Shown here: positions 1 through 6,691 of the stretch, one piece after another | How positions within the stretch are numbered: position 1 is the stretch's first letter | Layout: each line of letters opens with the position of its first letter | Assembly (NCBI GenBank): GCA_019420135.1 | Contig: JAHZHS010000051.1 | Span: forward strand, 1-13,305 | Direction: 5' to 3' | DNA: 13,305 nucleotides | From: Oscillospiraceae bacterium | GTDB taxonomy: Bacteria > Bacillota > Clostridia > Oscillospirales > Ruminococcaceae | Translations under genes and position numbers: made by a program | Notes under the pieces: model-generated | What the model was told of the DNA's origin: nothing | Seen by the model: only the letters and a program-made list of their open reading frames with translations | Databases searched by the model: none

Positions 1-24
1 CCCCCGGAAAATATTCCCGCCCGT

Positions 25-35
25 ATTATAGCATA
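25..35 (-). promoter_or_regulatory. extended -10 promoter element firing leftward
   Basis: Read on the minus strand, these bases give TATGCTATAAT, a perfect TRTGNTATAAT extended -10. No good -35 hexamer lies upstream, where the sequence is a purine/pyrimidine-biased GC run, but extended -10 promoters can work without one. It would transcribe a gene to the left of the window, divergent from rlmB. The nearby DnaA-box-like cluster makes dnaA one possible target, but that is inference only. Confidence 0.45.
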
Positions 36-145
36 TCCGGACGGGGGAGGGGGAAGGGCGGAACCTGCCGTCGGAGTCCGCTGCCGGTTGTCGAAAATGT
101 GGGAGACAGGGCGGCAATGGGCGGAAAAATCGGCAGTTTGCCAAC

Positions 146-174
146 TTGACAAGGCAGCTTATCCACTCTGTTAT
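146..174 (+). promoter_or_regulatory. possible sigma-A promoter inside the DnaA-box region
   Basis: A perfect TTGACA (146-151) is followed after 17 bases by TGTTAT (169-174), which matches four of six -10 positions. The box-like TTATCCACT (159-167) lies in the spacer and the inverted repeat at 183-205 lies just past the expected start site. If DnaA binds here it would be placed to repress this promoter. No gene starts immediately downstream; transcripts would run into the rlmB leader. Confidence 0.35.
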
Positions 175-305
175 GTTGAAAAGTTTTCCACAAATTGTGG
201 AAAACACGGCGGAAAACTTGGCCCCGCATGGTCAAAAAGCCGCTTTGCGGGCGGGTTATCAACCTTTTCCACAGGGTTTTCAACATGTGGAATTTTCTTT
301 CCACC
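159..305. promoter_or_regulatory. cluster of DnaA-box-like 9-mers
   Basis: Against the DnaA box consensus TTATNCACA, this stretch holds TTATCCACT (159-167), TTTTCCACA (184-192), its reverse complement TGTGGAAAA (196-204), TTATCAACC (256-264), TTTTCCACA again (265-273), TTTTCAACA (277-285) and TGTGGAATT (286-294). A further partial copy, CTTTCCACC, ends near 305. The clustering, the mixed orientation and the locally AT-richer sequence are seen directly. Clusters like this are known from bacterial origins and dnaA upstream regions. No gene in the window confirms an origin. Confidence 0.5.
183..205. repeat. perfect inverted repeat of two box-like sites
   Basis: GTTTTCCACA (183-192) and TGTGGAAAAC (196-205) are exact reverse complements separated by three bases. 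Each arm contains a TTTTCCACA DnaA-box-like 9-mer, so the site could bind a protein dimer or a pair of head-to-head DnaA monomers. There is no T-tract, so it is not a terminator. Confidence 0.7.
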
Positions 306-330
306 GTCTACGCATTGTATAAACCGCCTT

Positions 331-375
331 CCGGACCCTGTCGAGACGGGTCGGACCCGCCGAAAAAACGACCCG
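331..375. repeat. GC-rich short inverted repeats
   Basis: GGACCC, GGGTCGGACCC (348-358) and CGACCCG (369-375) are repeated copies of the same GGGTC/GACCC unit, able to fold into alternative small hairpins. An A-run (363-368) sits between the last two. It does not look like a terminator in either direction, because no T-tract follows a stem. The role is unknown. Confidence 0.3.
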
Positions 376-413
376 AAAAGAGGGGAAGGAAGGTAGCAAA
401 AAGCGCGGAAGTG

Positions 414-422
414 TGATATACT
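414..422 (+). promoter_or_regulatory. extended -10 promoter for rlmB
   Basis: TGATATACT fits the TGN-TATAAT extended -10 pattern with one mismatch in the hexamer. The -35 position is weak (TAGCAA at 394-399). Transcription would begin near base 429, leaving a leader of about 145 bases before the rlmB start. No other promoter-like sequence is closer to the gene. Confidence 0.45.
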
Positions 423-537
423 ACTACCGTGTATTTTAAGATGCGGGTGCTGTACACTTTTGGCAGTGGAGCTTCCCGCACAGAGATGCCCGCCCCGCCG
501 CCTGCCGCGGAGGGAGCCGGGGCAAAATAGAGTCAGG

Positions 538-560
538 CACAGGGGCACAGCGGCCCCGTG
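538..560 (+). other. leader hairpin before the rlmB ribosome binding site
   Basis: CAC (538-540) plus GGGGC (542-546) can pair with GCCCC (553-557) plus GTG (558-560), with one bulged base and a six-base loop. The hairpin ends five bases before the GGAGGA at 565-570. It may affect translation of rlmB, but it could also be a chance product of GC-rich sequence. Confidence 0.25.
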
Positions 561-575
561 CATCGGAGGATCACC

Positions 576-1379
576 ATGGACAAAAACAACCGCGAACATC
601 GCGCGCCCCGGGAGGAACGCAACGGACGTGACGGGATGGATACCCTGATTTACGGCAAGAATCCCGTTGCCGAACTGCTGAAGAGCGGCCGGCCGGTGGA
701 TACCGTCTGGCTGGCGGACTCCATGCCGGAGGCCACGGTGGGATATTACAATGCCCTGGCCCGCCAGGCGGGCGCCGTGACCAAGCGGGTGCCTGCGGGC
801 AAGCTGCGCCAGATGTGCGGCGGGGCCGAGCACCAGGGGGTGGCCGCCCGCGCCGCCGAGATCGAGTATGCCTCGCTGGAAGATCTGCTCCAGGCGGCCC
901 GCCAGAAGGACGAGCCGCCGTTTCTGGTGCTGTGTGACGGCATCGAGGACCCTCACAACCTGGGAGCCATCATCCGGTCGGCCCTGCTGTGCGGAGCCCA
1001 CGGGGTGGTCATTCCCCGCCGGGGCGGCGTGGGGGTCAGCGGCACCGTCATGAAGGCCAGTGCCGGGGCGGCAGCGCGCCTGCCCGTGGCCCGGGTGCCC
1101 AACCTGGCCCAGGCGGTGCGCACCCTCAAGGAAAACAATGTCTTTGTCTACTGCGCCGATATGGGCGGCGAACCGCTGGAGCGCACCGATCTTTCGGGAG
1201 CGGTGGCCCTGGTCATGGGCAGCGAGGGCAGCGGCGTCAGCGCGCTGGTGCGCAAGCTGTGCGACGGCGTCGTCAGCCTGGACATGGCCGCCCGCAGCAC
1301 CGGCGTGGACAGCTATAACGTCTCGGTGGCGGCGGGCATCCTGATGTACAGCATCATGGGCCGCAGACGCCATGAGTGA
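576..1379 (+). CDS. rlmB: 23S rRNA (guanosine-2'-O-)-methyltransferase, TrmH/SpoU family
   Basis: This is a 267-aa SPOUT-class RNA 2'-O-ribose methyltransferase, most like RlmB, which methylates a guanosine in domain V of 23S rRNA using S-adenosylmethionine. The N-terminal substrate-binding domain opens with YGKNPVAELL. Motif 1 is GIEDPHNLGAIIRSA (residues 122-136, N128). Motif 2 is MGSEGSGVS (214-222). Motif 3 is DSYNVSVAAGI (245-255, N248). The ATG at 576 is chosen over the in-frame GTG at 558 because GGAGGA at 565-570 is well spaced from it and would lie inside the longer version. Oddly, the M237 to N248 segment is about three residues longer than in E. coli RlmB, which has MAGSVSSLN there. 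It may therefore be a related TrmH-family paralog with another rRNA target. The next gene starts 43 bases downstream, with no terminator between. Confidence 0.87.
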   Translation: MDKNNREHRAPREERNGRDGMDTLIYGKNPVAELLKSGRPVDTVWLADSMPEATVGYYNALARQAGAVTKRVPAGKLRQMCGGAEHQGVAARAAEIEYASLEDLLQAARQKDEPPFLVLCDGIEDPHNLGAIIRSALLCGAHGVVIPRRGGVGVSGTVMKASAGAAARLPVARVPNLAQAVRTLKENNVFVYCADMGGEPLERTDLSGAVALVMGSEGSGVSALVRKLCDGVVSLDMAARSTGVDSYNVSVAAGILMYSIMGRRRHE

Positions 1380-1422
1380 GACACAACCGGATGGTTTAGA
1401 GTAAGAGGGAGAGAAACACACC

Positions 1423-4400
1423 ATGCCAAGCAAGCGGACGAATGATTCGGTCGAGCGGATTTTGCAGGAGCTCAACCAGCAGCAGGAGGCCAAGGGAATC
1501 CGTGACGGCGTTACCGACCGTAACGTGGACGAGATTCTGCGCAGCATCCCGCGTGCCGGTGCGCACCCTGAGGATGCGACCGTGCAGCTTGGGCCTATTC
1601 CCCAGAATGAGATGCCGAAGGTGGAGGTCAGCGCCGATGTGGCGGATCCCGAATCCCGGTTTTCCACGCAGGCCATCGACGCCCTGCTGGCCGACCTGCC
1701 TATCTTCCGCAGTGAGGAGGCGGTGCGCCATCCCTCGTCCACTGTAACCACACAGTCCCCGGCAAAACAGCAGCCGGTCTACCGGGCTGCAGCAACCGCC
1801 CGGACTGCCCGGCAGGAGACTCCCGCCCGCCAGGAAGTGCCGGTTCGTCAGGAGGATTCTGTCCGCCAGCAGGCCCCCGCCCGCCGGACACAGCCTGTAC
1901 AGGAAGAAATCCCGGCCGACAGGGCCCCCGCCCGCCGTCCGCAGGAGACCCTCCGTGCGCCGGAGCCCCAGTCCCGCCCGGAATCCCAACCGGAATCCGA
2001 CAAACTCCGCAATACCATGGGAGACACCACCCGCACCGGCATCATCAAGAATTTCCTGCGCCAGATGGGCGGGGAGGAGGGCGCCCAGAGCGCCGATGAG
2101 CTGTCCCAGCGCAAGAATCAGTTCCAGCGCTTTTTTGAGGAGAGTGTGGCCGTCGTGCCCGATGCCAAGGGCAAGCTGCCGCCGGAGAAAAAGCGCGGCA
2201 AAAAGAAGGGATTGTTCGGCCGCGTGGAGGACACAGGGGAGATCACCGATGAGTTTGTCCCCATCAACGTCTCCATTGTAGGCCATGGCGGGGAGACATC
2301 TCAGCCGGATGCCGTTCAGGAGGAGGAAGCCCCTTCCCGGCGTGAACAGCCCCGCAAGAAGAAGGGCTTTTTCGGGTTGTTCGGCGGCCGGGCCGAGGAG
2401 GAGGATTCGGAGGACGAGGATCTCTTTGTCCCCGAGGTGGATCCGCCCGCGCCCCAGTCTGCCCGGGAGGAAGTCCCGGTAAGCGGGCCTGCCTCCGGGG
2501 AGGAACCCGAACCGCAGGCCGAACCGGAACCGCAGAAGTACGTTTACCGTTCCAAATACGCAGGTACCCGCAGGGTACACGGCTCCTTTACCGACACCCT
2601 GTCCTCCCTGGGCCTGTACCATACCGACGCCTCCCGCATCCGGGCCCAGGCGGAGCAGTCTGCCCGGACACGCCCCGAATCCCAGCCCCAGCCAGTACAG
2701 CCGGTGCCGGTGGCACTTCCTGTGTTGGAGGAGGAAACAGAGGATACCGTGGAGCGCCCTGCCCTCCGCCAGGAGGAGGCACCCCGGAAAAAGCGGGATA
2801 CCGTCGAGTTCACACCCGGCCAGAAACCCCATCAGCCCCCCGCAGCCGAGAGTCATACCCAGACCTTCCACGGGTCGGAGCCGGTGGGGGAGCCGGTCAT
2901 GACCGGGGCGGATACCCTTTCCACGGGTTTCACCGTGCCCATGTCCCAGCCGGAAGAGCAGGAGGATACCCAGAATTTCCTCAAGGCGATGGAACCCGCC
3001 CCGGCCCGCCGGACTGCCCGGCAGGCAAAATCCTCCGCTGGGGCACCCGTCCGGAAAGCACCGGAACCGGATCCCACGCCTGTCCCCGTGCCGGAGACAG
3101 CGCAGGAGCCTGTCCCGGAACACACCATGACCGGTCAGGTTCGGCTGGACATTCCGGACCAGGCTGTGCAGCCGGAACAGACGGTGCAGCCGGAGCCCGA
3201 GGCGGAGCATACCATGACGGGACAGGTGCGCCTGGATGTCTCCCAGCCGGACAGCGATACCAAGGATTTCGACCTGGACCTGGAGCTTGGACCCCAGATT
3301 GAGGAAAAGCCCAATACCGAACAATTTGTCCGCGGCATTGCCCAGACGCTCAACGGCGGCCTGGATGCGGCCGGGGAGGAGCCCTCTTCCGACCGCTTTG
3401 CCGAGGCGGCTGCCCGCCTGACGGCCCAGGAGCCTGACGACGAGGCTGAGCCGCCCCGGAAGAAAAAGGGACGCATGCGGTTCGGCGGCAGCCCCGACGA
3501 TGAGCGGGACACCCCCGAGGCCGGCGGGCCCTTTGCCGCGGCGGAACATCGCCACAAGATTGATTACGAGACCACCGAGGACGCGCCCAAGGTGCGCAGG
3601 GAGCTGGACAAACAGAACCTGATCGCTACCATCACAGTCATTGTGTCGGGCGTGGCTGCCCTGGTCATGCTTTACCTGGGCACCGCCGCTGTGGGAGGAC
3701 TGCCCATGCCCGGCGCCCTCAACACCGATGTGTCCGCCGCACCGCTGCTGGTGGTCATGCTGATTCTGCTGGCAGTGACCTGTGCGTTCAACTGGAAAAC
3801 CCTGCTGGACGGCTTTGTGGGGCTGGTGCGTTCTCCCACACCGGATACCATGCCCTCCCTGGCGGCGGCCGGCGCCCTGATTCAGCTGCTGGCCTTCCTC
3901 ATCCAGCCGGAGTGGTACAACGTCCCCAAATTCTGCCTGATGTCCGGCCCGGCGGCCCTGCTTCTCTGCTTCAATGCGGTGGGCAAGATGCTGGATGCCC
4001 GCACCGTGCGCGCCAACTTTGATCTGGTCAGCGCCGGGGTGGACCATGCGGTGGCCTACCGCCTGCGGGATATCGGAGTGCTGCGCACCGTGACCCGGGG
4101 CCTGGGAGAGACCAAGCCCTGCCTGCTGGTCAGCCGCCCCACCGTGCTGCTCAAAAACTTCCTGGCCGGCAGCGATGCCCACCGCACCTCGGACAAGAGC
4201 CAGCAGCAATTCAGCTGGGCTGTGGGGGCCTGCGCCCTGATCAGCCTGGTGTTTACCCTGCTTTACCGTGGAGATGCGGGAATGGCCGTCTCTGCTCTGG
4301 CGGCGGTGCTCTGCATCTGCGCTCCTCTGGCCGGCACCCTGATCTCCGCCCTGCCCGCCCAGCTCATGCAGCGCAGTGCCGCACGGGTGGGAGCTGTCAT

Positions 4401-5283
4401 CCCCGGCTGGAAGGATATCCGCCAGCTGGGCCGTACCAATATCATCCAGATCACCGCCCGGGATCTCTTCCCGTCGGGCTGCGTCACGCTGGCGGGCATC
4501 CGTCCCATCGGCAAGGAGCGCATCGACCTGGCCATCCCCATCGCCGCTTCGGTCCTGGCGGAAGGCAGCACCACCCTGCGGGATGTCTTTCTGGGCATGA
4601 TCGGCAACGACCGCAAACTGCTGGTCAAGGTGGATGATCTCAAGACCGTCTACGGCAAGGGCTATGTGGCCTGGGTCAACGGAAGCCGCGTCCTGGTGGG
4701 CAACCGTGCCCTCATGGAAGAATATGAGATCCACGTGCCCAGCATGGAGTTTGAACGCCGCCACTCGGTGAACCAGCGGCGGGTCATCTATCTGGCCGTA
4801 TCCGGCAACCTGACCGCCATGTTCCAGGTCAGCTACCAGCGTGACCCCGACACCGCCGCCGTACTGGAAAGCCTGCGCCGCAGAGGCATGTCCATCATTG
4901 TGGACTGCGACGACTTCAACTGCGATGTCAACCTGGTGGAGACGGTCTACGGTCTGCCGGGCGACTCGGTCAAGGTGCTCAACGCCGAGGAGCGGGAAGC
5001 CCTGGCCCCCGCCACCGCCTGGCTGCCTGAAAGCGAGGGCAACATGCTGCATCTGGGCAGTTTTGCCAGCTTTGTGGGCGGCATGGAGGCTGCCGCCGGT
5101 GCTGCCGAGGGTGAGCACCACGCCAGCCTGGCACTGGCGGCGTCGGTGCTTCTGAGCTGTGTGCTGGCACTCTTCATGTCGCTGGCGGGGGGCATTGTCT
5201 CGCTGCCGCTGCCCGCCATGGTGCTGTACCAGGCGGGCTGGGCGGTGCTGGCCCTGGTGATTGCCCTGACCCAGCGCTACTGA
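1423..5283 (+). CDS. large disordered protein with a degenerate P-type ATPase-like membrane domain
   Basis: I know no name for this 1286-aa protein. Residues 1 to ~725 are rich in P, E, Q, R and D and look disordered. They contain three basic patches with nearby Phe-Gly (256-266, 311-322, 679-689) and many T-x-x-F motifs. From ~733 there are about eight hydrophobic segments (733-753, 774-793, 813-828, 837-856, 930-949, 952-975, 1236-1257, 1258-1282) arranged as in P1B metal ATPases. Family traces are CICAP (964-968, in place of a CPC motif), YGKGYVAWVNG followed by VLVGNRALM (N-domain style, to 1098) and a P-domain-like GMSIIVDCDD (1155-1164). The phosphorylation motif DKTGTLT is replaced by TARDLFP (1011-1017), TGD by CDD, and neither TGES nor GDGxND is found. 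It is therefore probably a non-pumping pseudo-ATPase acting as a membrane sensor or scaffold. The start has GAGGGA at 1405-1410. Recognition of the fold is fairly sure; the function is unknown. Confidence 0.8.
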   Translation: MPSKRTNDSVERILQELNQQQEAKGIRDGVTDRNVDEILRSIPRAGAHPEDATVQLGPIPQNEMPKVEVSADVADPESRFSTQAIDALLADLPIFRSEEAVRHPSSTVTTQSPAKQQPVYRAAATARTARQETPARQEVPVRQEDSVRQQAPARRTQPVQEEIPADRAPARRPQETLRAPEPQSRPESQPESDKLRNTMGDTTRTGIIKNFLRQMGGEEGAQSADELSQRKNQFQRFFEESVAVVPDAKGKLPPEKKRGKKKGLFGRVEDTGEITDEFVPINVSIVGHGGETSQPDAVQEEEAPSRREQPRKKKGFFGLFGGRAEEEDSEDEDLFVPEVDPPAPQSAREEVPVSGPASGEEPEPQAEPEPQKYVYRSKYAGTRRVHGSFTDTLSSLGLYHTDASRIRAQAEQSARTRPESQPQPVQPVPVALPVLEEETEDTVERPALRQEEAPRKKRDTVEFTPGQKPHQPPAAESHTQTFHGSEPVGEPVMTGADTLSTGFTVPMSQPEEQEDTQNFLKAMEPAPARRTARQAKSSAGAPVRKAPEPDPTPVPVPETAQEPVPEHTMTGQVRLDIPDQAVQPEQTVQPEPEAEHTMTGQVRLDVSQPDSDTKDFDLDLELGPQIEEKPNTEQFVRGIAQTLNGGLDAAGEEPSSDRFAEAAARLTAQEPDDEAEPPRKKKGRMRFGGSPDDERDTPEAGGPFAAAEHRHKIDYETTEDAPKVRRELDKQNLIATITVIVSGVAALVMLYLGTAAVGGLPMPGALNTDVSAAPLLVVMLILLAVTCAFNWKTLLDGFVGLVRSPTPDTMPSLAAAGALIQLLAFLIQPEWYNVPKFCLMSGPAALLLCFNAVGKMLDARTVRANFDLVSAGVDHAVAYRLRDIGVLRTVTRGLGETKPCLLVSRPTVLLKNFLAGSDAHRTSDKSQQQFSWAVGACALISLVFTLLYRGDAGMAVSALAAVLCICAPLAGTLISALPAQLMQRSAARVGAVIPGWKDIRQLGRTNIIQITARDLFPSGCVTLAGIRPIGKERIDLAIPIAASVLAEGSTTLRDVFLGMIGNDRKLLVKVDDLKTVYGKGYVAWVNGSRVLVGNRALMEEYEIHVPSMEFERRHSVNQRRVIYLAVSGNLTAMFQVSYQRDPDTAAVLESLRRRGMSIIVDCDDFNCDVNLVETVYGLPGDSVKVLNAEEREALAPATAWLPESEGNMLHLGSFASFVGGMEAAAGAAEGEHHASLALAASVLLSCVLALFMSLAGGIVSLPLPAMVLYQAGWAVLALVIALTQRY
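3118..3237 (+). repeat. direct peptide repeat within the disordered region
   Basis: The peptide EHTMTGQVRLD occurs twice, at residues 566-576 and 595-605 of the large protein, separated by a PEQ/PEP-rich linker. The two DNA copies differ at several synonymous positions (for example ATGACCGGTCAG against ATGACGGGACAG), so the peptide appears to be kept by selection rather than by recent duplication. Confidence 0.75.
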
Positions 5284-5341
5284 TCCCGTCTGCCGGGGGC
5301 CTTGCGCCCTTTGCTACAATGAGAAGGAGGGCCTTGCCGCC

Positions 5342-5755
5342 GTGTACCGTGTCAAAGACAGCCAGATGAGTGTTTACGATTATATCCCGCCCTTCCACGG
5401 GGAGCTGTCCCACAAGAACCGCTGGGTCCGCCTGGCGGCAGCGATGGACTGGGATGCCTTTGAGCATGAGTACAGCGCGCTGTTCGCCCGGGGCGGCAAG
5501 GTAGCCATCCCCGCGCGGGTGGCCCTGGGCAGCCTCATCATCCGGGAAGCCTGCGGTCTCTCCGACCGGGAGACGGTGGCCCTGGTGCGGGAAAGTCCCT
5601 ACCTGCAATATTTTCTGGGGCTCAAGGCCTTTGTGGACGAAGCCCCCTTTTCGGCCCGCAGCATGGAGATGTTCCGGCGCCGGATCCCCCGCGCCATCGT
5701 GCGCGACGCCGTGCGGCTTCTGCGCGGCTTTGAACGCGAGGATCGCCCGGACTGA
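5342..5755 (+). CDS. stand-alone transposase N-terminal (DUF772-like) domain protein
   Basis: This 137-aa protein resembles only the N-terminal domain of IS5/IS1182-type transposases. It has the early VYDYIPP segment, the helical stretch VALGSLIIREACGLSDRET and the segment YLQYFLGL, followed by FSARSMEMFRRRI. Full-length members continue with a DDE catalytic domain of several hundred residues. Here a stop follows the arginine-rich end, and the next gene begins 45 bases later. The GTG start at 5342 is preceded by AAGGAGG at 5324-5330; the in-frame ATG at 5366 has no such site. No terminal inverted repeats are visible around it. It may be a decayed insertion-sequence remnant, or a domesticated DNA-binding domain, since the frame is clean and the codon use matches its neighbours. 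Confidence 0.72.
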   Translation: MYRVKDSQMSVYDYIPPFHGELSHKNRWVRLAAAMDWDAFEHEYSALFARGGKVAIPARVALGSLIIREACGLSDRETVALVRESPYLQYFLGLKAFVDEAPFSARSMEMFRRRIPRAIVRDAVRLLRGFEREDRPD

Positions 5756-5800
5756 CGCAGTCCCGGCACCGAAACCATTCTGATGACATAGAGGGTGTAT

Positions 5801-6667
5801 ATGGAAATTCTTTTGCATTCTGTCATCCACGCGCTGGAGGACAGCGTGCGGATGCTGCCGTTTTTGTATCTTGCCTACCTGCTGATCGAGTGGCTGGAAC
5901 GCCACCACGGTCAGCGCATCGAGGACGCCCTGGCGGGCGGCGGCCGGTGGGGCTTTGCCCCCGGCGCCCTGCTGGGCTGTGTGCCCCAGTGCGGATTCAG
6001 CGCGGTGGCCTCCAACCTGTATGCCAGCCGGGTCATCACTCCCGGCACGCTGCTGGCGGTGTTTCTGGCTACCTCCGACGAGGCCATCCCCCTGCTGGCG
6101 GCAGAACCCGGCCGTTGGCCCGCCCTGCTGGCCCTGCTGGTGCTGAAAGTGCTGTTTGCCATGGCAGCCGGCTTTGTGCTGGATGTGCCTTTGCGCCGGT
6201 TTTTGCCCAAGTCGCTGTACGGCGGCTACTCGGGCAGCTCGGAGGAGATCGACTGCCATGAGGAACACGAACCCCACAGCGGCATCTGGCTGGCCGCCCT
6301 GCGCCATACCCTGGAGATCTTTGCCTTTATCCTGATCTTCAGCTTTGCCATCGGCCTGATCTTTGAGCTGGTGGGAGAGGATACCGTGGCCGCCGCCTTC
6401 ACCGGGCTGGGGGTCTTCCAGCCCATGGTGGCTTCTCTGCTGGGCCTGGTGCCCAACTGCGCCGCCAGCGTGCTGCTGACCCAGCTGTATGTGGAGGAGG
6501 TCATCTCCTTCGGCAGCCTGTTCGGCGGCCTGTGCGCCGGTGCGGGCATCGGCCTGGCCGTGCTGTGGCGGGTCAACCGCAGCGTCAAACAGAATCTCTT
6601 CATGACGGGCCTGTTGTGGGCTGTGGGCGCGGTGTGCGGCATCGTGCTGCAGTTTCTGCCCCTGTGA
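5801..6667 (+). CDS. ArsP_2-type putative heavy-metal exporter permease
   Basis: This is a 288-aa polytopic inner-membrane protein resembling the ArsP_2 family of putative 10-TM heavy-metal or arsenic efflux proteins. Two related halves carry matching motifs: GCVPQCGFS (residues 59-67) and GLVPNCAAS (215-223), each with a P-x-C core inside a membrane segment. The halves are joined by a hydrophilic loop with acidic residues and a C-H-x-x-H-x-x-H pattern (C152, H153, H156, H159), a likely metal-binding site. The ATG at 5801 has GAGGG just upstream (5791-5795); the in-frame GTG at 5795 overlaps that site. The AraD-like gene follows after 24 bases, suggesting co-transcription. The substrate is not known; a metal, metalloid or other soft ligand is inferred from the cysteines and histidines. 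Confidence 0.8.
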   Translation: MEILLHSVIHALEDSVRMLPFLYLAYLLIEWLERHHGQRIEDALAGGGRWGFAPGALLGCVPQCGFSAVASNLYASRVITPGTLLAVFLATSDEAIPLLAAEPGRWPALLALLVLKVLFAMAAGFVLDVPLRRFLPKSLYGGYSGSSEEIDCHEEHEPHSGIWLAALRHTLEIFAFILIFSFAIGLIFELVGEDTVAAAFTGLGVFQPMVASLLGLVPNCAASVLLTQLYVEEVISFGSLFGGLCAGAGIGLAVLWRVNRSVKQNLFMTGLLWAVGAVCGIVLQFLPL

Positions 6668-6691
6668 CCCGCCGGCAAGGAGGCATGTTTT

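Noticed and set aside
331..375. Intrinsic terminator between the box-like cluster and rlmB
   Set aside because: The stems are short and bulged, and no T-tract follows on either strand.
171..1751. 526-codon minus-strand open frame across the DnaA-box region and rlmB
   Set aside because: It has no motif, it overlaps rlmB completely, and the box-like region translates to unremarkable sequence.
1396..5121. 1241-codon open frame on the minus strand opposite the large protein
   Set aside because: It mirrors the GC-rich codon pattern of the + strand gene. Its product is a low-complexity Gly/Leu/Arg/His-rich string with no recognisable domain, and the + strand frame has a ribosome binding site and clear family motifs.
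5302..5320. TGCTACAAT as an extended -10 promoter before the DUF772-like gene
   Set aside because: The expected transcription start would fall within the ribosome binding site at 5324-5330, and no -35 element is present.
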